Shown: positions 28,014 to 37,796 of the stretch, in pieces
Layout of the letters: each line of letters opens with the position of its first letter
Position numbering within the stretch: the stretch's first letter is position 1
Source of the DNA: an uncultured Desulfatitalea sp.
GTDB taxonomy: Bacteria > Desulfobacterota > Desulfobacteria > Desulfobacterales > Desulfosarcinaceae
NCBI GenBank assembly: GCA_937868765.1
Contig: CALMNL010000003.1
Span: 496,001 to 560,000, forward strand
Length of the DNA: 64,000 nucleotides
Reading direction: 5' to 3'
Position numbers and translations under genes: made by a program
The notes under the pieces: model-generated
Database searches by the model: none
What the model saw: only the letters and a program-made list of their open reading frames with translations
Told to the model about the DNA's origin: nothing

Positions 28014-29141
28014 CTAATCCGTCTTCCAATTCAAGACCTTACATTGCCATGGCTCGGATTCCTTGGGCTTGACCCGTTCGATTACAGCGGTGGTGGTCAC
28101 CTGGACGTTGTTCAAGCTGGCGGTCGCCGTAATCCTGAATATTTGACTGGACACCGATATCAAATTCGAGTCGATTTCCGCGCCAGCCAACCCGGGGACA
28201 CCCTTATGCCAGCCCAATCGGGTCACATCGTTGACATACAGGGTGCCGTTGGTGGCTTCGCGATATTCGATCAGAAGAGGGGCGAATTCGGCATTCTCGG
28301 GTGGCAGCAGTGCCGCCAGCACAGGCAGTTGGGCCGTGTTGATGTTGATCTTTCCCGGGAAAGTGAATTTTTCGTTCTCGACCTCTTCGGCGCCATAAAC
28401 CGTCACATATTCACTGAGGCCTGCGGCCCCTCCCACGCCTGCAAAAAGCTCTGGTGTGATCCCTTTGACCAGCCGCAATTCGGACAAATCATCGAACGGT
28501 CCGTTCTTGCAGGCATATGGGGGATCCAGGCTCTCGTAGTAATCGGATTCGGCGCCGTTCAAACCGGTGATGGCGTCGTCATCCCCCGAATCCATCCAGT
28601 CCTTGATACAGCTGATAATGGTAATCGGATCGATATCCTCTTCTTTTTCTTTGTCGTTCGGGCGCTTTTCTTTGCCTTCTTCCAAATTTTCCATGGCCGT
28701 CATAAGGCCGCCTACAAAACGGCCCCAGAGTTCCTGCTGGCTGTTGTTGACGTTGCGTCCCTCGGGAAACTGGAGAAGGGCATTGATCTGGATTTTGCTC
28801 AGCTCGTCGGTGATTTCGAGGGTGACCGACCCTTCTTGGAAGGGAATTTCATTCAACAGCGTGGCAATGGTTTCGTTATCGGCCCAATCCTCCTGCAGCG
28901 AGTCGCTTTCCGATTCCAGACGATCTTTGATCAATATCGCCATGGCCAGGTTGATGGCCGAAGCACCCATCTCCTCCAGCGTGGTGCGATCGCGCATGAC
29001 AGCCGAACTCATCATGTTGGCGCGCTCGCTGATGTGCAGTTCCAGGGCCGCCGTCACCACCATCATCATGGTCGCCAGGGCCAGGACCACCACCATGCCG
29101 CGGTTGCTTTGATCTTTTGGCGTATCGGGTCTCCCGAGCAT
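28014..29141 (-). CDS. gspK: Minor pseudopilin GspK
   Basis: The 375-residue protein is the large minor pseudopilin that caps the pseudopilus tip with GspI and GspJ. The N-terminus has the prepilin peptidase site RG/MVVVLALATMMMV, and the residue at mature position 5 is not glutamate, as is usual for GspK. The following ~300 residues hold the helical insertion domain (VTLEITDELSKIQINALLQF, then VKGITPELFAG). It starts five bases after gspJ. Confidence 0.92.
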   Translation of the reverse strand: MLGRPDTPKDQSNRGMVVVLALATMMMVVTAALELHISERANMMSSAVMRDRTTLEEMGASAINLAMAILIKDRLESESDSLQEDWADNETIATLLNEIPFQEGSVTLEITDELSKIQINALLQFPEGRNVNNSQQELWGRFVGGLMTAMENLEEGKEKRPNDKEKEEDIDPITIISCIKDWMDSGDDDAITGLNGAESDYYESLDPPYACKNGPFDDLSELRLVKGITPELFAGVGGAAGLSEYVTVYGAEEVENEKFTFPGKININTAQLPVLAALLPPENAEFAPLLIEYREATNGTLYVNDVTRLGWHKGVPGLAGAEIDSNLISVSSQIFRITATASLNNVQVTTTAVIERVKPKESEPWQCKVLNWKTD

Positions 29142-29146
29142 GCGTT

Positions 29147-29854
29147 TTATCTCTTCGGCTCTATGAAACGGTGCATGGGCAATGAAATCATCACACTAAA
29201 CTCATAGGGGCTTTCCTCTTCGCCGATTTTCAACGTCACCTTGACGGCGGCCGGCGTACTGTATTCGTAATCGTCGTCCTCGGAATCCCATTCCTCCTGT
29301 TCGCGTCCTTCCTTATCGAAGAACAGCAATTTGAAGGAGAGTACCTTTTCGCAAAGGATCGGATCGGTTTCTGCGGGCTTGAAATCCTCCGGATAGGGGT
29401 AGAGATGGTCCGCGCGCCGCAGGACATACCCTTCGCCCCCCTCTTCCTGGGCGTAATAGACGATCTCGGCGATGCCTTCGGAAAATTGTCCGGAGGTGGG
29501 TAGATGGGCTTGAGAAGTAAAGCGTATGTGCGTAAAAGTATTCCCGCCCATGGTTTCGTTTTTCGCCACTACGCGGAAGATATCCGGCTCCGAATCTATA
29601 TCCGGTTTTTTGTAACGCGGCGTCTGCATGACGTGAATGGCGGTCAAGTCTGTCGTGATGCGCCCCAGGCAGGTATCCGCCATTTCATAAATGGCGCTGG
29701 ATTGGGTGACATGCTCGGCATTGGAGAAAACACCTTCGAAGCTGCCGAAGATCAGCGCCGTGACAATGGCAAAGATCGACATGGCCACCAGGATCTCCAA
29801 CAGCGTGAAACCACTGGCGCTGGAGCGACGGCCGCCTTGCGGCCTAGTCCACAT
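29147..29854 (-). CDS. gspJ: Minor pseudopilin GspJ
   Basis: The preferred ATG at 29854 gives 235 residues and a short leader ending SSASG before the cleavage site and FTLLEILVAMSIFAIVTALI, with the conserved Glu at mature position 5. The C-terminal part is beta-rich and acidic (EEWDSEDDDYEYSTPAAVKV). The start overlaps the gspI stop by 11 bases. GspJ joins GspI and GspK at the pseudopilus tip. Confidence 0.92.
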   Translation of the reverse strand: MWTRPQGGRRSSASGFTLLEILVAMSIFAIVTALIFGSFEGVFSNAEHVTQSSAIYEMADTCLGRITTDLTAIHVMQTPRYKKPDIDSEPDIFRVVAKNETMGGNTFTHIRFTSQAHLPTSGQFSEGIAEIVYYAQEEGGEGYVLRRADHLYPYPEDFKPAETDPILCEKVLSFKLLFFDKEGREQEEWDSEDDDYEYSTPAAVKVTLKIGEEESPYEFSVMISLPMHRFIEPKR

Positions 29855-30272
29855 GAAAGCGATAGGTTCGCAAGTCATAGCTCAAATTTTCGTCCTGGCT
29901 GACGGTCACTTCAATACGTGTCAGATGATACTTCCGATCCTTGAGAAGCTCGGAGTGCACCTCCTCGACGCCCACTTTCCACGTGTAGCCGGGATACTCC
30001 TGCCCGAAGTCGCCAGTGCCGCCGGTCAGGTTTTTGAAACCCTGGATCTCCATTTCGGAAAGCTTGCTCTTGGCCAGCATGGGGGCCAGGGTGTAAAAAC
30101 GGGCGCTCGCGCTCATGCGGTAGGTGTCGCCCTGCAGCCGATAGACGCTGGTCATGGCGATCACCAGGATGGAAATGGCCACCAGCACTTCAATCAGGGT
30201 GAAGCCGTGCTGACGGGAGCCGGCCCTGCAAACCCGTTTTTCGGAAGGAGCGCTATTCAGTAGCTGATCCAT
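29844..30272 (-). CDS. gspI: Minor pseudopilin GspI
   Basis: The 142-residue minor pseudopilin has a 22-residue leader ending RQHG before FTLIEVLVAISILVIAMTSV. The mature part is short, with the strands typical of GspI (YTWKVGVEEVHSE). It nucleates tip assembly with GspJ and GspK. The start overlaps the gspH 3' end by 16 bases, consistent with a tightly packed operon. Confidence 0.92.
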   Translation of the reverse strand: MDQLLNSAPSEKRVCRAGSRQHGFTLIEVLVAISILVIAMTSVYRLQGDTYRMSASARFYTLAPMLAKSKLSEMEIQGFKNLTGGTGDFGQEYPGYTWKVGVEEVHSELLKDRKYHLTRIEVTVSQDENLSYDLRTYRFHVD

Positions 30273-30772
30273 TGGTCCACCACTTTCACCCTGGGGAGCA
30301 GCGGTTCGATCTTAAACGCCATACGTTCCGAATCACCGGTTTCGATGTTGATGGCCGCCTGGTCCGAATAGCCGCCGGGATAAAAAACTATCATGGCTTT
30401 TCCGGATCCGACGCTCTCTTTGCCTGAAAACTGAACCTCCATGATGCGCATACCGCCAGGTAGCGCGAAGCCATTTTCCGCCGCCCCCTTTTGGGCCTCA
30501 TCGTCCATTTCAGCATCCGTGACCCAGAGGCGGTTGTCATCGACATCGACGACCAGGATCTGGCTTTTTTGTTTTTCCGTGGCTGCCGCGCGCAGGGCGC
30601 TGACGGTGTTTATCATCCAGCGGGCGGTCTTTTTGCGGGGGTCTTGCAAGAGGGATGTGTCCAGACGCGGGATGGTAACGCCTAGCATGATGGTGATCAA
30701 CAGCATGACCACCATCAATTCGATCAGTGTGAAGCCTTTGTCCTCACTATGCCACTGCCCGGTCCGGGACAT
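30257..30772 (-). CDS. gspH: Minor pseudopilin GspH
   Basis: The ATG at 30772 gives 171 residues with a leader ending EDKG before FTLIELMVVMLLITIMLGVT. The mature region carries the GspH/FimT-like segment KKTARWMINTVSALRAAATE and a beta-rich C-terminus. The longer frame to 30847 overlaps gspG and adds no family sequence, so it is not used. GspH lies at the base of the tip complex in the pseudopilus. Confidence 0.9.
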   Translation of the reverse strand: MSRTGQWHSEDKGFTLIELMVVMLLITIMLGVTIPRLDTSLLQDPRKKTARWMINTVSALRAAATEKQKSQILVVDVDDNRLWVTDAEMDDEAQKGAAENGFALPGGMRIMEVQFSGKESVGSGKAMIVFYPGGYSDQAAINIETGDSERMAFKIEPLLPRVKVVDQWISY

Positions 30773-30782
30773 GGTTTCAGTG

Positions 30783-31226
30783 CTATTCTTTATCCCAACT
30801 GGTGATGTCCTTGTTGTACTCTTCTCCGCCGGCCACGCCGTCGGCACCGTAGGACATCAGGTCGAAGTCGCCGTGGGCGCCTGGGCACATATAGACATAG
30901 TCGTTCATCCACGGATCTTTGGGCACCTTGCCTTCAAGATAGCCGCCCTTGCGCCACTTTTTGGGAATATCGCCGGACTGGGGCGGGGTCACCAGGGCTT
31001 CCAGGCCTTGGTCGGTGCTCGGGTAGTTGCCGTTGTCCAGCTTGTACATTTTAAGGGCCGAACTGATGCTCTCGATCTGTATTTTGGCGGCGCTGACCTT
31101 GGCATCATCACTGTGGCCGATCACACGCGGCCCGACGATGCCCACCAGCAGGCCGAGAATGAGCAGGACCACGAGAAGTTCGATCAGGGTAAAGCCTTTG
31201 TTGTTACGTTTGGAAAATGATTTCAT
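30783..31226 (-). CDS. gspG: Major pseudopilin GspG
   Basis: The main subunit of the type II pseudopilus. The start at 31226 gives 147 residues with a short leader MKSFSKRNNKG before FTLIELLVVLLILGLLVGIV. The GspG signature NYPSTDQGLEALVTPP and the calcium-site region near the C-terminus (LMSYGADGVAGGEEYNKDI) are present. It follows gspF after about 170 bases and precedes gspH by 10. A higher expression level than the minor pseudopilins would be expected. Confidence 0.94.
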   Translation of the reverse strand: MKSFSKRNNKGFTLIELLVVLLILGLLVGIVGPRVIGHSDDAKVSAAKIQIESISSALKMYKLDNGNYPSTDQGLEALVTPPQSGDIPKKWRKGGYLEGKVPKDPWMNDYVYMCPGAHGDFDLMSYGADGVAGGEEYNKDITSWDKE

Positions 31227-31396
31227 TGCTTGTCTTCGTCCTCCATGGGTTGTGCTTTGCGCCCGGATAAGAACCGCAGGCGTCCACCGGCAAAAAATCT
31301 TACGTCGAACCGCAGGAACTTTCAACCAACTTGTTGCGGAAATAGGGAAAGCCTGAAAAAGCGCTTCGATTCGCCTGAGAATGAAGAAGTGTATTT

Positions 31397-32626
31397 CTAC
31401 CTCACCAGTTGATTCATTTCAAAGATGGGCAAACAAATAGAGAGGACGATGAAAAACACGATGCCGGCCATGATCATCAACATGACCGGCTCCACCAGCG
31501 CCGTGAGCCGCATGACCGTGGTTTCCACCTCTTTTTCAAATACGTCGGCCACTTTGTTGAGCATATCTTCCAAGTTGCCGCTCTGTTCACCCACTTGGAT
31601 CATCTGGATGGCCATGGGGGGAAAAGCCCTCCTGACATCCAAGGCCACGCCAAGGGCCTTGCCTTTGCTCACCTCCATTGCACTGTCGGCCACCACCTGG
31701 GCGATGAACACATTGCCCACGATGTTCTGGACGATGCCCAGGGCCGGCAGCATGGAGACCCCGTTATCCAGCAGAGAACCTAGTGTGCGGGCGAATTGGA
31801 CCACCGAGAACCGGCGAACCAGCGAGCCGAAAAGCGGCAGACCAAGCATTTTGGTGTCCAGCCAGCGCCGACCCGTTTCGCTCCGGTAGATGGCCCGCAA
31901 CCCCAGCAAAAAGGCGATCAATAGAATCACCAGCACCCACCAGTAGGACTTGAACAGGTCGCTCGTGCCCAGCAGGATGCGGGTGGGCAGCGGCAGTTGC
32001 TGCTTCATATTGCTGAACATGGCCATGATCTTGGGGGTCACGTAAACCAGCAAAAGCGTCACGATCAGCGCGCTGATGGCCAGGATACAGAGGGGGTAGA
32101 TCATTGCGGTGAGCATGCGCCCCTTGAGCGCCTCTTGCTTTTCGGTCATATCGGCCAGGCGTTCCAGTACGATTTCGAGGGTGCCCGATGATTCGCCGGA
32201 GGTGACCATGTTGACATAAATCGGCGAGAAGGCGCTGGGATATTTGGCCAGGGCATTGGCGAAGGTGCTGCCTTCGACCACCGTGCTCTTGATGCTGGCG
32301 ATGATCTTCTTCAAACCGGGACTGGGGATTTGAGCCGTCAAGGATTCCAGGGCCGACACCAGGGGAAATCCTGCGCCGATGAGCGTCGCCAGTTGGCGGG
32401 TCATGATGGCCACTTCCGCCGGCCGAACCCGACTGAAAAGCTGGGAGAGACGCACCTTATGCTTTTCACTCTTCTCGGCGGCGCCGTTTTTCATTTGACG
32501 CAGACTGACGGGATAGTGACCTGCGGCGCGGATTTTCTGACGGGCTGCGGCCTCGCCGTCGGCATCGATGATGCCGGTGATGTTTTTACCCTTGGCGTCG
32601 AGGGCGGTGTAATCATAAACTGGCAT
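31397..32626 (-). CDS. gspF: Type II secretion inner-membrane protein GspF
   Basis: The 409-residue polytopic platform protein contacts GspE and GspL. It contains two copies of the T2SSF domain: PAEVAIMTRQLATLIGAGFP near residue 70 and VVQFARTLGSLLDNGVSMLP near residue 272. It has three membrane helices, with the last at the C-terminus (MLMIMAGIVFFIVLSICLPI). It is the first gsp gene of the operon in transcription direction, 109 bases after rsmB. Confidence 0.94.
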   Translation of the reverse strand: MPVYDYTALDAKGKNITGIIDADGEAAARQKIRAAGHYPVSLRQMKNGAAEKSEKHKVRLSQLFSRVRPAEVAIMTRQLATLIGAGFPLVSALESLTAQIPSPGLKKIIASIKSTVVEGSTFANALAKYPSAFSPIYVNMVTSGESSGTLEIVLERLADMTEKQEALKGRMLTAMIYPLCILAISALIVTLLLVYVTPKIMAMFSNMKQQLPLPTRILLGTSDLFKSYWWVLVILLIAFLLGLRAIYRSETGRRWLDTKMLGLPLFGSLVRRFSVVQFARTLGSLLDNGVSMLPALGIVQNIVGNVFIAQVVADSAMEVSKGKALGVALDVRRAFPPMAIQMIQVGEQSGNLEDMLNKVADVFEKEVETTVMRLTALVEPVMLMIMAGIVFFIVLSICLPIFEMNQLVR

Positions 32627-32654
32627 AGGCAGGTATCCGGTCTCTGTTCAGGTT

Positions 32655-32725
32655 TTGATTCCGCTTTACAAAAGAAAATATCTGAAAAAACTAAAATATA
32701 AATGGTAAACGCATCCTGTGATGCG
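32655..32725 (-). promoter_or_regulatory. Possible terminator/promoter element between rsmB and gspF
   Basis: On the minus strand a small hairpin CGCATC/GATGCG (32710-32725) follows the rsmB stop. An AT-rich stretch containing TTATATTTTAG comes next, ahead of gspF. It may be a weak terminator of the upstream genes followed by a -10-like element for the secretion operon. No convincing -35 box is seen. Confidence 0.3.
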
Positions 32726-32735
32726 CCCAGCGCTG

Positions 32736-34085
32736 TCAGTTTCGTTTTATGAAGGCCGCCCCGAAAAAGCCGTCCATCAGGTGTCGATGGGGAAGGGTGT
32801 TCAACCATCCCTCCGGTGTCATCAATGAGGGCCGGAGGACGGCGGCCGCCTGCCTGCCGGGGTGATATATAGCAAAATCAGGGTGGTTTTGCAAAAAGGC
32901 ATTCACCACCTCGTCGTTCTCTTCCGGTTCGAAACTGCAGACCGCATAAACCAGGCGCCCTCCCGGCCGTAGATGCAGCGCTGCGCATGATAGCAAGTGG
33001 ATCTGCCGCTGTTGATACCGTTGCAGTGCCTGGGCGCCGATATGCCATTTCCCATCCGGATTTTTCTGGAGAACCCCAAGGCCGGAGCAGGGTGCGTCCA
33101 CCAGAATACGATCGAAACGAGGCAGATCGGAAGGCTGCTCCCCGATTAAATCCAAGGTTCGGCAGGTTACCATGGTGATGCCCAGTCGTTTCATCTCTGC
33201 GGCCAGGCGTTCCAGTTTGGCCGCGCTCGTGTCGCTGGCGAACAGCTGCCCCTGGTTGTTCATGAGTTGGGCAATGTGCGCGGTTTTTGTCCCTAATCCT
33301 GCACAGGCGTCCCAGACGATCTCCCCCGGCCGAGGGGCCAGCAGATGGACCACCAGTTGGGCCGCTTCGTCCTGAACCTGAAACCAGCCCTTTTCAAAAC
33401 ACGGCCACTGGGGGATGGGACGTTTCAATGCGACGAGTTTGATCCCTTCGGGAGCATAGTCCGTGGTCTCCACTTGCCCTGCTTCGGATGCAACAGATTT
33501 GGTAAGCGTCACACGATCGGTTTTGAGAGTATTGGTCCGCAGGGTAATGGCGGGAATTGTGTTGATGGTTTCACACAAACGATGTGTTTCCTCAAATCCC
33601 CAGCGCCCCAGCCAACGCACGACCAGCCAGTGGGGGAAGGAGCACTTGGCCGCCAGGGCCAAAGCGGGATTGGTGCTCTCATTCGGCCAGGGCAGCGGTG
33701 GGCGCTTGGTCGCCCGCCGCAGAAGGCCGTTGATGAATCCGGTAGCCCATTTCAAACGATTGTTTTTTGCCAACTCGACGGCGCAGTGAACCGCGGCCGC
33801 TTCTGGAATGCGATCCATGTGGTCCAACTGAAATAGGGCCATACGCAGGATGATGCGGGCGCGCCAATCGATCTTGCCGGGTCTTTCGGCCAGGTGGTCG
33901 ATGATGAAATCCAGGCGGCCTTGCCAGCGCAGGGTGCCGTAAACGAGGGCATGGGACAAGGCCCGGTCGGCGCGGGATAATCCCTTGAAGCGTGGTTCGG
34001 CCAGATCCAACCAGTGGTCCAGCGGATGACGGCCATCATGGGCTTGTCTCAGGAGATCATAGGCGATCTGGCGGGCGGAACTCAT
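32736..34085 (-). CDS. rsmB: 16S rRNA (cytosine-967-C5)-methyltransferase
   Basis: The 449-residue enzyme has an N-terminal NusB-like RNA-binding domain (RQIAYDLLRQAHDGRHPLDH) and a C-terminal SAM-dependent methyltransferase domain. Catalytic signatures are WFQVQDEAAQLV, DACAGLGTKTAHIAQL, DAPCSGLGVLQKNPDGKW (first catalytic Cys) and AVCSFEPEEN (second Cys). It methylates C967 of 16S rRNA. It lies 75 bases after fmt in the conserved def-fmt-rsmB arrangement. Confidence 0.95.
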   Translation of the reverse strand: MSSARQIAYDLLRQAHDGRHPLDHWLDLAEPRFKGLSRADRALSHALVYGTLRWQGRLDFIIDHLAERPGKIDWRARIILRMALFQLDHMDRIPEAAAVHCAVELAKNNRLKWATGFINGLLRRATKRPPLPWPNESTNPALALAAKCSFPHWLVVRWLGRWGFEETHRLCETINTIPAITLRTNTLKTDRVTLTKSVASEAGQVETTDYAPEGIKLVALKRPIPQWPCFEKGWFQVQDEAAQLVVHLLAPRPGEIVWDACAGLGTKTAHIAQLMNNQGQLFASDTSAAKLERLAAEMKRLGITMVTCRTLDLIGEQPSDLPRFDRILVDAPCSGLGVLQKNPDGKWHIGAQALQRYQQRQIHLLSCAALHLRPGGRLVYAVCSFEPEENDEVVNAFLQNHPDFAIYHPGRQAAAVLRPSLMTPEGWLNTLPHRHLMDGFFGAAFIKRN

Positions 34086-34160
34086 GGAAAACAGGCCATA
34101 AAAAGTTCAATCATAGCTTTAACTTTTCGTTCCCAATGCTGTTGAAAGTTTTAATGAGGC

Positions 34161-35099
34161 TTACTTCAGGGTGCTGCCCGGAACAAGGGGGTGTCCCCGC
34201 AGGAAATCTTTAACCGCCATACGTTTGCCGGAGTCGCTTTGAATCTGCAAGATCTGCAGCACCCCTTGTGTGGTGGCCACGCGCAACTCGTCCGGAAAAC
34301 CCGCTACCACGGTGCCAGGTGGGGCCTCGATGTGGACCCCCTCCAGGCCCCGGGCCTGGATGATTTTCAAGCGTTTTTGGCCCCAAAAGCAATAGGCACC
34401 GGGCCAAGGCGTCATGGCGCGGATAAGGGCGTCGATACGACCCGCCGATTGTTCCCACTGGATGCGGCCATCGTGTTTCCTGAGCATCGGGGCATAGGTG
34501 GCGTCATCGTGTTTCTGGGAATAGGGGAAGAGGGTGCCCAGACGCAAGCGATGCAGTGTCTCCACCACCATTTCGGCGCCCATGCGGGAAAGGCGGTGAT
34601 GCAGGTGGTCGGCATTCTCGGTATCCTGGATGTCGGTGGCACGCTGCAGCAGGATATCACCGGTGTCCACGCCCACATCCATGAGCATCGTGGTGATGCC
34701 GGTTTGCCGTTCGCCCCGGAGGATGGCCCATTGGATAGGCGCCGGTCCCCGGTACTTGGGCAGTAAAGAGGCGTGGATGTTGATGGAACCTGCCATTGGA
34801 ATCTGCAAGATGCTCTGCGGCAGAATCTGTCCAAAGGCCACCACCACCAGAAAGTCAGGGGCCATGGGCTTGAGACGGTCGATGAATTCCGGGGCGCGCA
34901 CCTTCGGCGGCTGGGCCACTTCGCACCCAAGGCGCAGAGCCGCTTCCTTGACGGGTGGGGCGGCCACTCCGCGACCGCGCCCCTTAGGCCGGTCCGGCTG
35001 GGTCACCACCAATGGAATTCGAAAGCCGGCCGCATGCAACGCCTCCAGCGGCGGTACCGCGAAATCCGGCGTGCCCATGAACACCAAGGCGGGCTGCAC
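34161..35099 (-). CDS. fmt: Methionyl-tRNA formyltransferase
   Basis: Formylates initiator Met-tRNA using 10-formyltetrahydrofolate. The 312-residue protein has VFMGTPDFAVPPLEALHAAG at the N-terminus, the folate/catalytic segment INIHASLLPKYRGPAPIQWA near residue 108, and DVGVDTGDILLQ. A C-terminal OB-like tRNA-binding domain follows (PGTVVAGFPDELRVATTQGV). It begins two bases after the def stop. Confidence 0.96.
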   Translation of the reverse strand: MQPALVFMGTPDFAVPPLEALHAAGFRIPLVVTQPDRPKGRGRGVAAPPVKEAALRLGCEVAQPPKVRAPEFIDRLKPMAPDFLVVVAFGQILPQSILQIPMAGSINIHASLLPKYRGPAPIQWAILRGERQTGITTMLMDVGVDTGDILLQRATDIQDTENADHLHHRLSRMGAEMVVETLHRLRLGTLFPYSQKHDDATYAPMLRKHDGRIQWEQSAGRIDALIRAMTPWPGAYCFWGQKRLKIIQARGLEGVHIEAPPGTVVAGFPDELRVATTQGVLQILQIQSDSGKRMAVKDFLRGHPLVPGSTLK

Positions 35100-35101
35100 T
35101 T

Positions 35102-35617
35102 CTAAACCCCCTGGTGTTTGATCTGTTTTTTGATCCGGCGGGTGTAAAACTGCCGTTTCAGTGCGCTGATGCGGTCAATGAACAAGGTGCCGTTGAGGTG
35201 GTCGATTTCGTGCTGCAATACGATGGCCAGCAAACCATCGGCTTCCAAACGCAGCGGCTTGCCCTCACGATCGACCCCTTCGACGAGAATTCGGGCCGCC
35301 CGGGGGACATCGGCCCGATAATCGGGCACGCTCAAACAGCCTTCGTTTTCGGAGATGATCTGCCCCTCCTTTTCGATGATTTTGGGATTGATCAAGACAT
35401 GCAACTCTTTGCCTTGCTCCTGGGGGGCGATGTCGTACACCAGCAGGCTCTTGTCCAGGCCTACCTGAATGGCGGCCAAGCCGACGCCGGGGGCATGGTA
35501 CATGGTTTCCGCCATCTGGTCGATGATCGTTTGCAGCGCTCCGTCGATATTTTCAATGGGGCGGACGGGGTTCTTCAAAAATTCGTTCGGAAAGGTCAAT
35601 ATATCAAGAATGCTCAT
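35102..35617 (-). CDS. def: Peptide deformylase
   Basis: Removes the N-formyl group from nascent proteins using a bound metal. All three motifs are present: [17 protein letters not shown] (metal-binding Cys) and [12 protein letters not shown] (two metal-binding His and the catalytic Glu). The ATG at 35617 has AAGGAG 8 bases upstream and gives 171 residues; the earlier in-frame ATG at 35626 lies within the Shine-Dalgarno context. The start overlaps the upstream membrane-protein gene by 14 bases. Confidence 0.96.
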   Translation of the reverse strand: MSILDILTFPNEFLKNPVRPIENIDGALQTIIDQMAETMYHAPGVGLAAIQVGLDKSLLVYDIAPQEQGKELHVLINPKIIEKEGQIISENEGCLSVPDYRADVPRAARILVEGVDREGKPLRLEADGLLAIVLQHEIDHLNGTLFIDRISALKRQFYTRRIKKQIKHQGV

Positions 35618-36722
35618 GAACGACACTCCTTTGGGATTTATCGGCGGTTGGATCGGCTTTTTTCCCCCCGAAAGTCAGTTGCCAGATGTTGGCGCTGGTG
35701 ATCAGGGCCGAGAGCAGACCGAGCAGGATCACCGGAAACATTTGCACGGCATGGTTCACCAAGGTGAAGCCAGCGGCGTCCTTGGCCGGCACGCCGAAGA
35801 GGGCCAGTGCAAAAACACCGCCTGCCTCCCACAGCCCCCAGAACCCGGGAGCCGACGGCAAAGCGATAAAAAAGCAGACCACTACCATAACCGTGGTCAA
35901 TTCAATATAAGAAAGGTGGATGCCCGGGCACCCCAATGAAAACGTCCAGTAGCCGAGAGCGGACAACGCCCAAATCAGGATGGTCAGGCCCAGACAGGCC
36001 AGGGCGCGTTTAGGGTGCGCCACCAGGCCCAGGCCCACGGCAAATCCCTCCACCATGCCGATGAGAAATCGGCTTGTTTTATCCGCCTTGGGGCGCAGCA
36101 CGCGGATTTTTGTGCCGATAAAGCCCATGCTTGCTTCTATGGCGCGCACGACCCGGCGCCGCGTGGCCGAGAAGGCCAGGCAGGCCAGCGCGATCAGCAG
36201 AACGACGGCCAACCGGATCATGGCCCCGGCGGCCCCCTCTAAAACCCGGCTGTTCAAATGCCATCCGCCAAAGGCGATATTCAGATCGGTGCGCTGGGCG
36301 ACTTTGGAAAACACAGCGGCCAGTAAGCCGATCAATACCACCATGTCAAAAATCCGTTCGGTCGCCACAGTGGCGATGCCGGTGCTGAACGGAATGGACT
36401 GCTCTTTTTTAAGGATGGCCGGCCGGGCGATCTCTCCCACCCGTCCGGGCAGGATACAATTGATCATGAAGCCGATCATCAGCGGATGGTAGGCCTGCCG
36501 GAAACCGACACGTTTGGCGCTCTTGAGAATCAGTTGCCAGCGATAGGCCCGCAACACAAAAGCCAGCACCACCAAGCCCACCGAGGGTACGATCCACAAG
36601 TAGGCGATGCTTCCCAGATAGGCGACCAATTCGGTCAGGGGGACGCTGCGGAAGGCCAGGTATAAGGCCGCTGCCGACATCAGGACGCCAACGAGCAGGG
36701 AGATGATGATTTTCTTGGACAT
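35604..36722 (-). CDS. YbhN/UPF0104-type flippase-like membrane protein
   Basis: The 372-residue integral membrane protein belongs to the lysylphosphatidylglycerol synthase transmembrane (UPF0104/YbhN) family. Evidence is about eight hydrophobic helices and the motifs [31 protein letters not shown] and [14 protein letters not shown]. Members are proposed lipid or polyprenol-lipid transporters. No catalytic LPG-synthase domain is attached. It lies between ribF and def in the same direction, overlapping def. The substrate cannot be inferred. Confidence 0.85.
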   Translation of the reverse strand: MSKKIIISLLVGVLMSAAALYLAFRSVPLTELVAYLGSIAYLWIVPSVGLVVLAFVLRAYRWQLILKSAKRVGFRQAYHPLMIGFMINCILPGRVGEIARPAILKKEQSIPFSTGIATVATERIFDMVVLIGLLAAVFSKVAQRTDLNIAFGGWHLNSRVLEGAAGAMIRLAVVLLIALACLAFSATRRRVVRAIEASMGFIGTKIRVLRPKADKTSRFLIGMVEGFAVGLGLVAHPKRALACLGLTILIWALSALGYWTFSLGCPGIHLSYIELTTVMVVVCFFIALPSAPGFWGLWEAGGVFALALFGVPAKDAAGFTLVNHAVQMFPVILLGLLSALITSANIWQLTFGGKKADPTADKSQRSVVHEHS

Positions 36723-36746
36723 AGGCCCACCGCATGTTGACGTATA

Positions 36747-37685
36747 TCAGAGGTTGCTCAAGATCTCGCGGGCATGGGCCACATCTTTATGGATCTGGGC
36801 GGCCAAGGCCTCAATCCCATTGAATTTTATTTCGTCGCGCAACCGCTGGATGAAATTGACGCGAATAGCGTCGTTGTAGATGTTTTTATTGAAATCCAGG
36901 ATGTGAACTTCCACGGTGAAGAGATGATCTTCGAAGGTGGGGCTGTAACCGATGTTGGCCACCCCTTTATAGGTCTGGCCGGCATGTTCCACGGTCACCG
37001 CGTAGATTCCCTGCTTGGGGCAGAGTTCGTCCTGGAGAAGGATGTTGGCGGTCGGGAAACCCAAAAGACGGCCGCCCCGATTGCGTCCGCCAGCAACGGT
37101 CCCGCGGATTTGATAATAGCGCCCGAGCATGCGTCGGGCATCTTCCATCTGCCCTGCCATGACCAATTCGCGAATTTGGGTGCTGCTGATTCGCTGCACA
37201 TTGCCGTTGGCACCCTGTATCCAATCAACCACCAGCACCTCGAAGCCCAGTTCCCTGGACCACTGCTGCAAGAGCGGTAAATTGCCCTCACGGTTGCGAC
37301 CGAAGGAGTAGTCATGCCCCACCACCATGGCGCACATACCCAGACGGTGCATGAGAAGATCTTCCACAAAACCCCGGGCGGAAATGGCGGCAAATTCGCG
37401 CGTGAAGGGTATACAAATCAAGACGTCGATCCCTGCCTTGGCGATGAGTTCGGCTTTTTGTTCGGCCATGGTGATCATGGGCGGGTGGCCGTTGGGGGAA
37501 AGCACCCGCATGGGATGGGGATCGAAAGTCATGGCCACGGCCGTGCCTTTGATGGCCTCGGCCTTATCGATGACCGTGTGGAACAGGGCTTGATGACCGA
37601 TATGGACGCCATCGAAATTGCCGATGGTGATAACGGCTTTTTGCAGCGGATTTTTGATCTCGGTTAAGTCTCTGACAATATCCAT
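36747..37685 (-). CDS. ribF: Bifunctional riboflavin kinase / FAD synthetase
   Basis: Converts riboflavin to FMN and FMN to FAD. The 312-residue protein has an N-terminal adenylyltransferase domain (TIGNFDGVHIGHQALFHTVI, later SSTQIRELVMAGQM) and a C-terminal flavokinase domain (YYQIRGTVAGG, GRLLGFPTANI). It is the first gene of the long minus-strand block. A tRNA-Leu lies upstream in the opposite direction, and the intervening ~110 bases must hold promoters for both. Confidence 0.95.
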   Translation of the reverse strand: MDIVRDLTEIKNPLQKAVITIGNFDGVHIGHQALFHTVIDKAEAIKGTAVAMTFDPHPMRVLSPNGHPPMITMAEQKAELIAKAGIDVLICIPFTREFAAISARGFVEDLLMHRLGMCAMVVGHDYSFGRNREGNLPLLQQWSRELGFEVLVVDWIQGANGNVQRISSTQIRELVMAGQMEDARRMLGRYYQIRGTVAGGRNRGGRLLGFPTANILLQDELCPKQGIYAVTVEHAGQTYKGVANIGYSPTFEDHLFTVEVHILDFNKNIYNDAIRVNFIQRLRDEIKFNGIEALAAQIHKDVAHAREILSNL

Positions 37686-37715
37686 GATGATCTTCCGAAA
37701 CAGCGCAATTTAGTC

Positions 37716-37742
37716 TTGACACCAAAAACGAATCCATATAGT
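37716..37742 (+). promoter_or_regulatory. Promoter of tRNA-Leu(CAG)
   Basis: TTGACA at 37716-37721 is perfect and TATAGT at 37737-37742 matches five of six -10 bases, with a 15-base spacer. This is the same unusual spacing as at the other tRNA promoter in the window. The tRNA begins about 54 bases downstream. Confidence 0.6.
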
Positions 37743-37796
37743 TAATGCATCTTCCGCATGAAATCAACTTTTTAAAAGCCGTGCGGAAAACCTCGT

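Noticed and set aside
27963-29207. A 414-residue plus-strand open frame
   Set aside because: It lies antisense to gspK, whose prepilin site and family sequence are clear.
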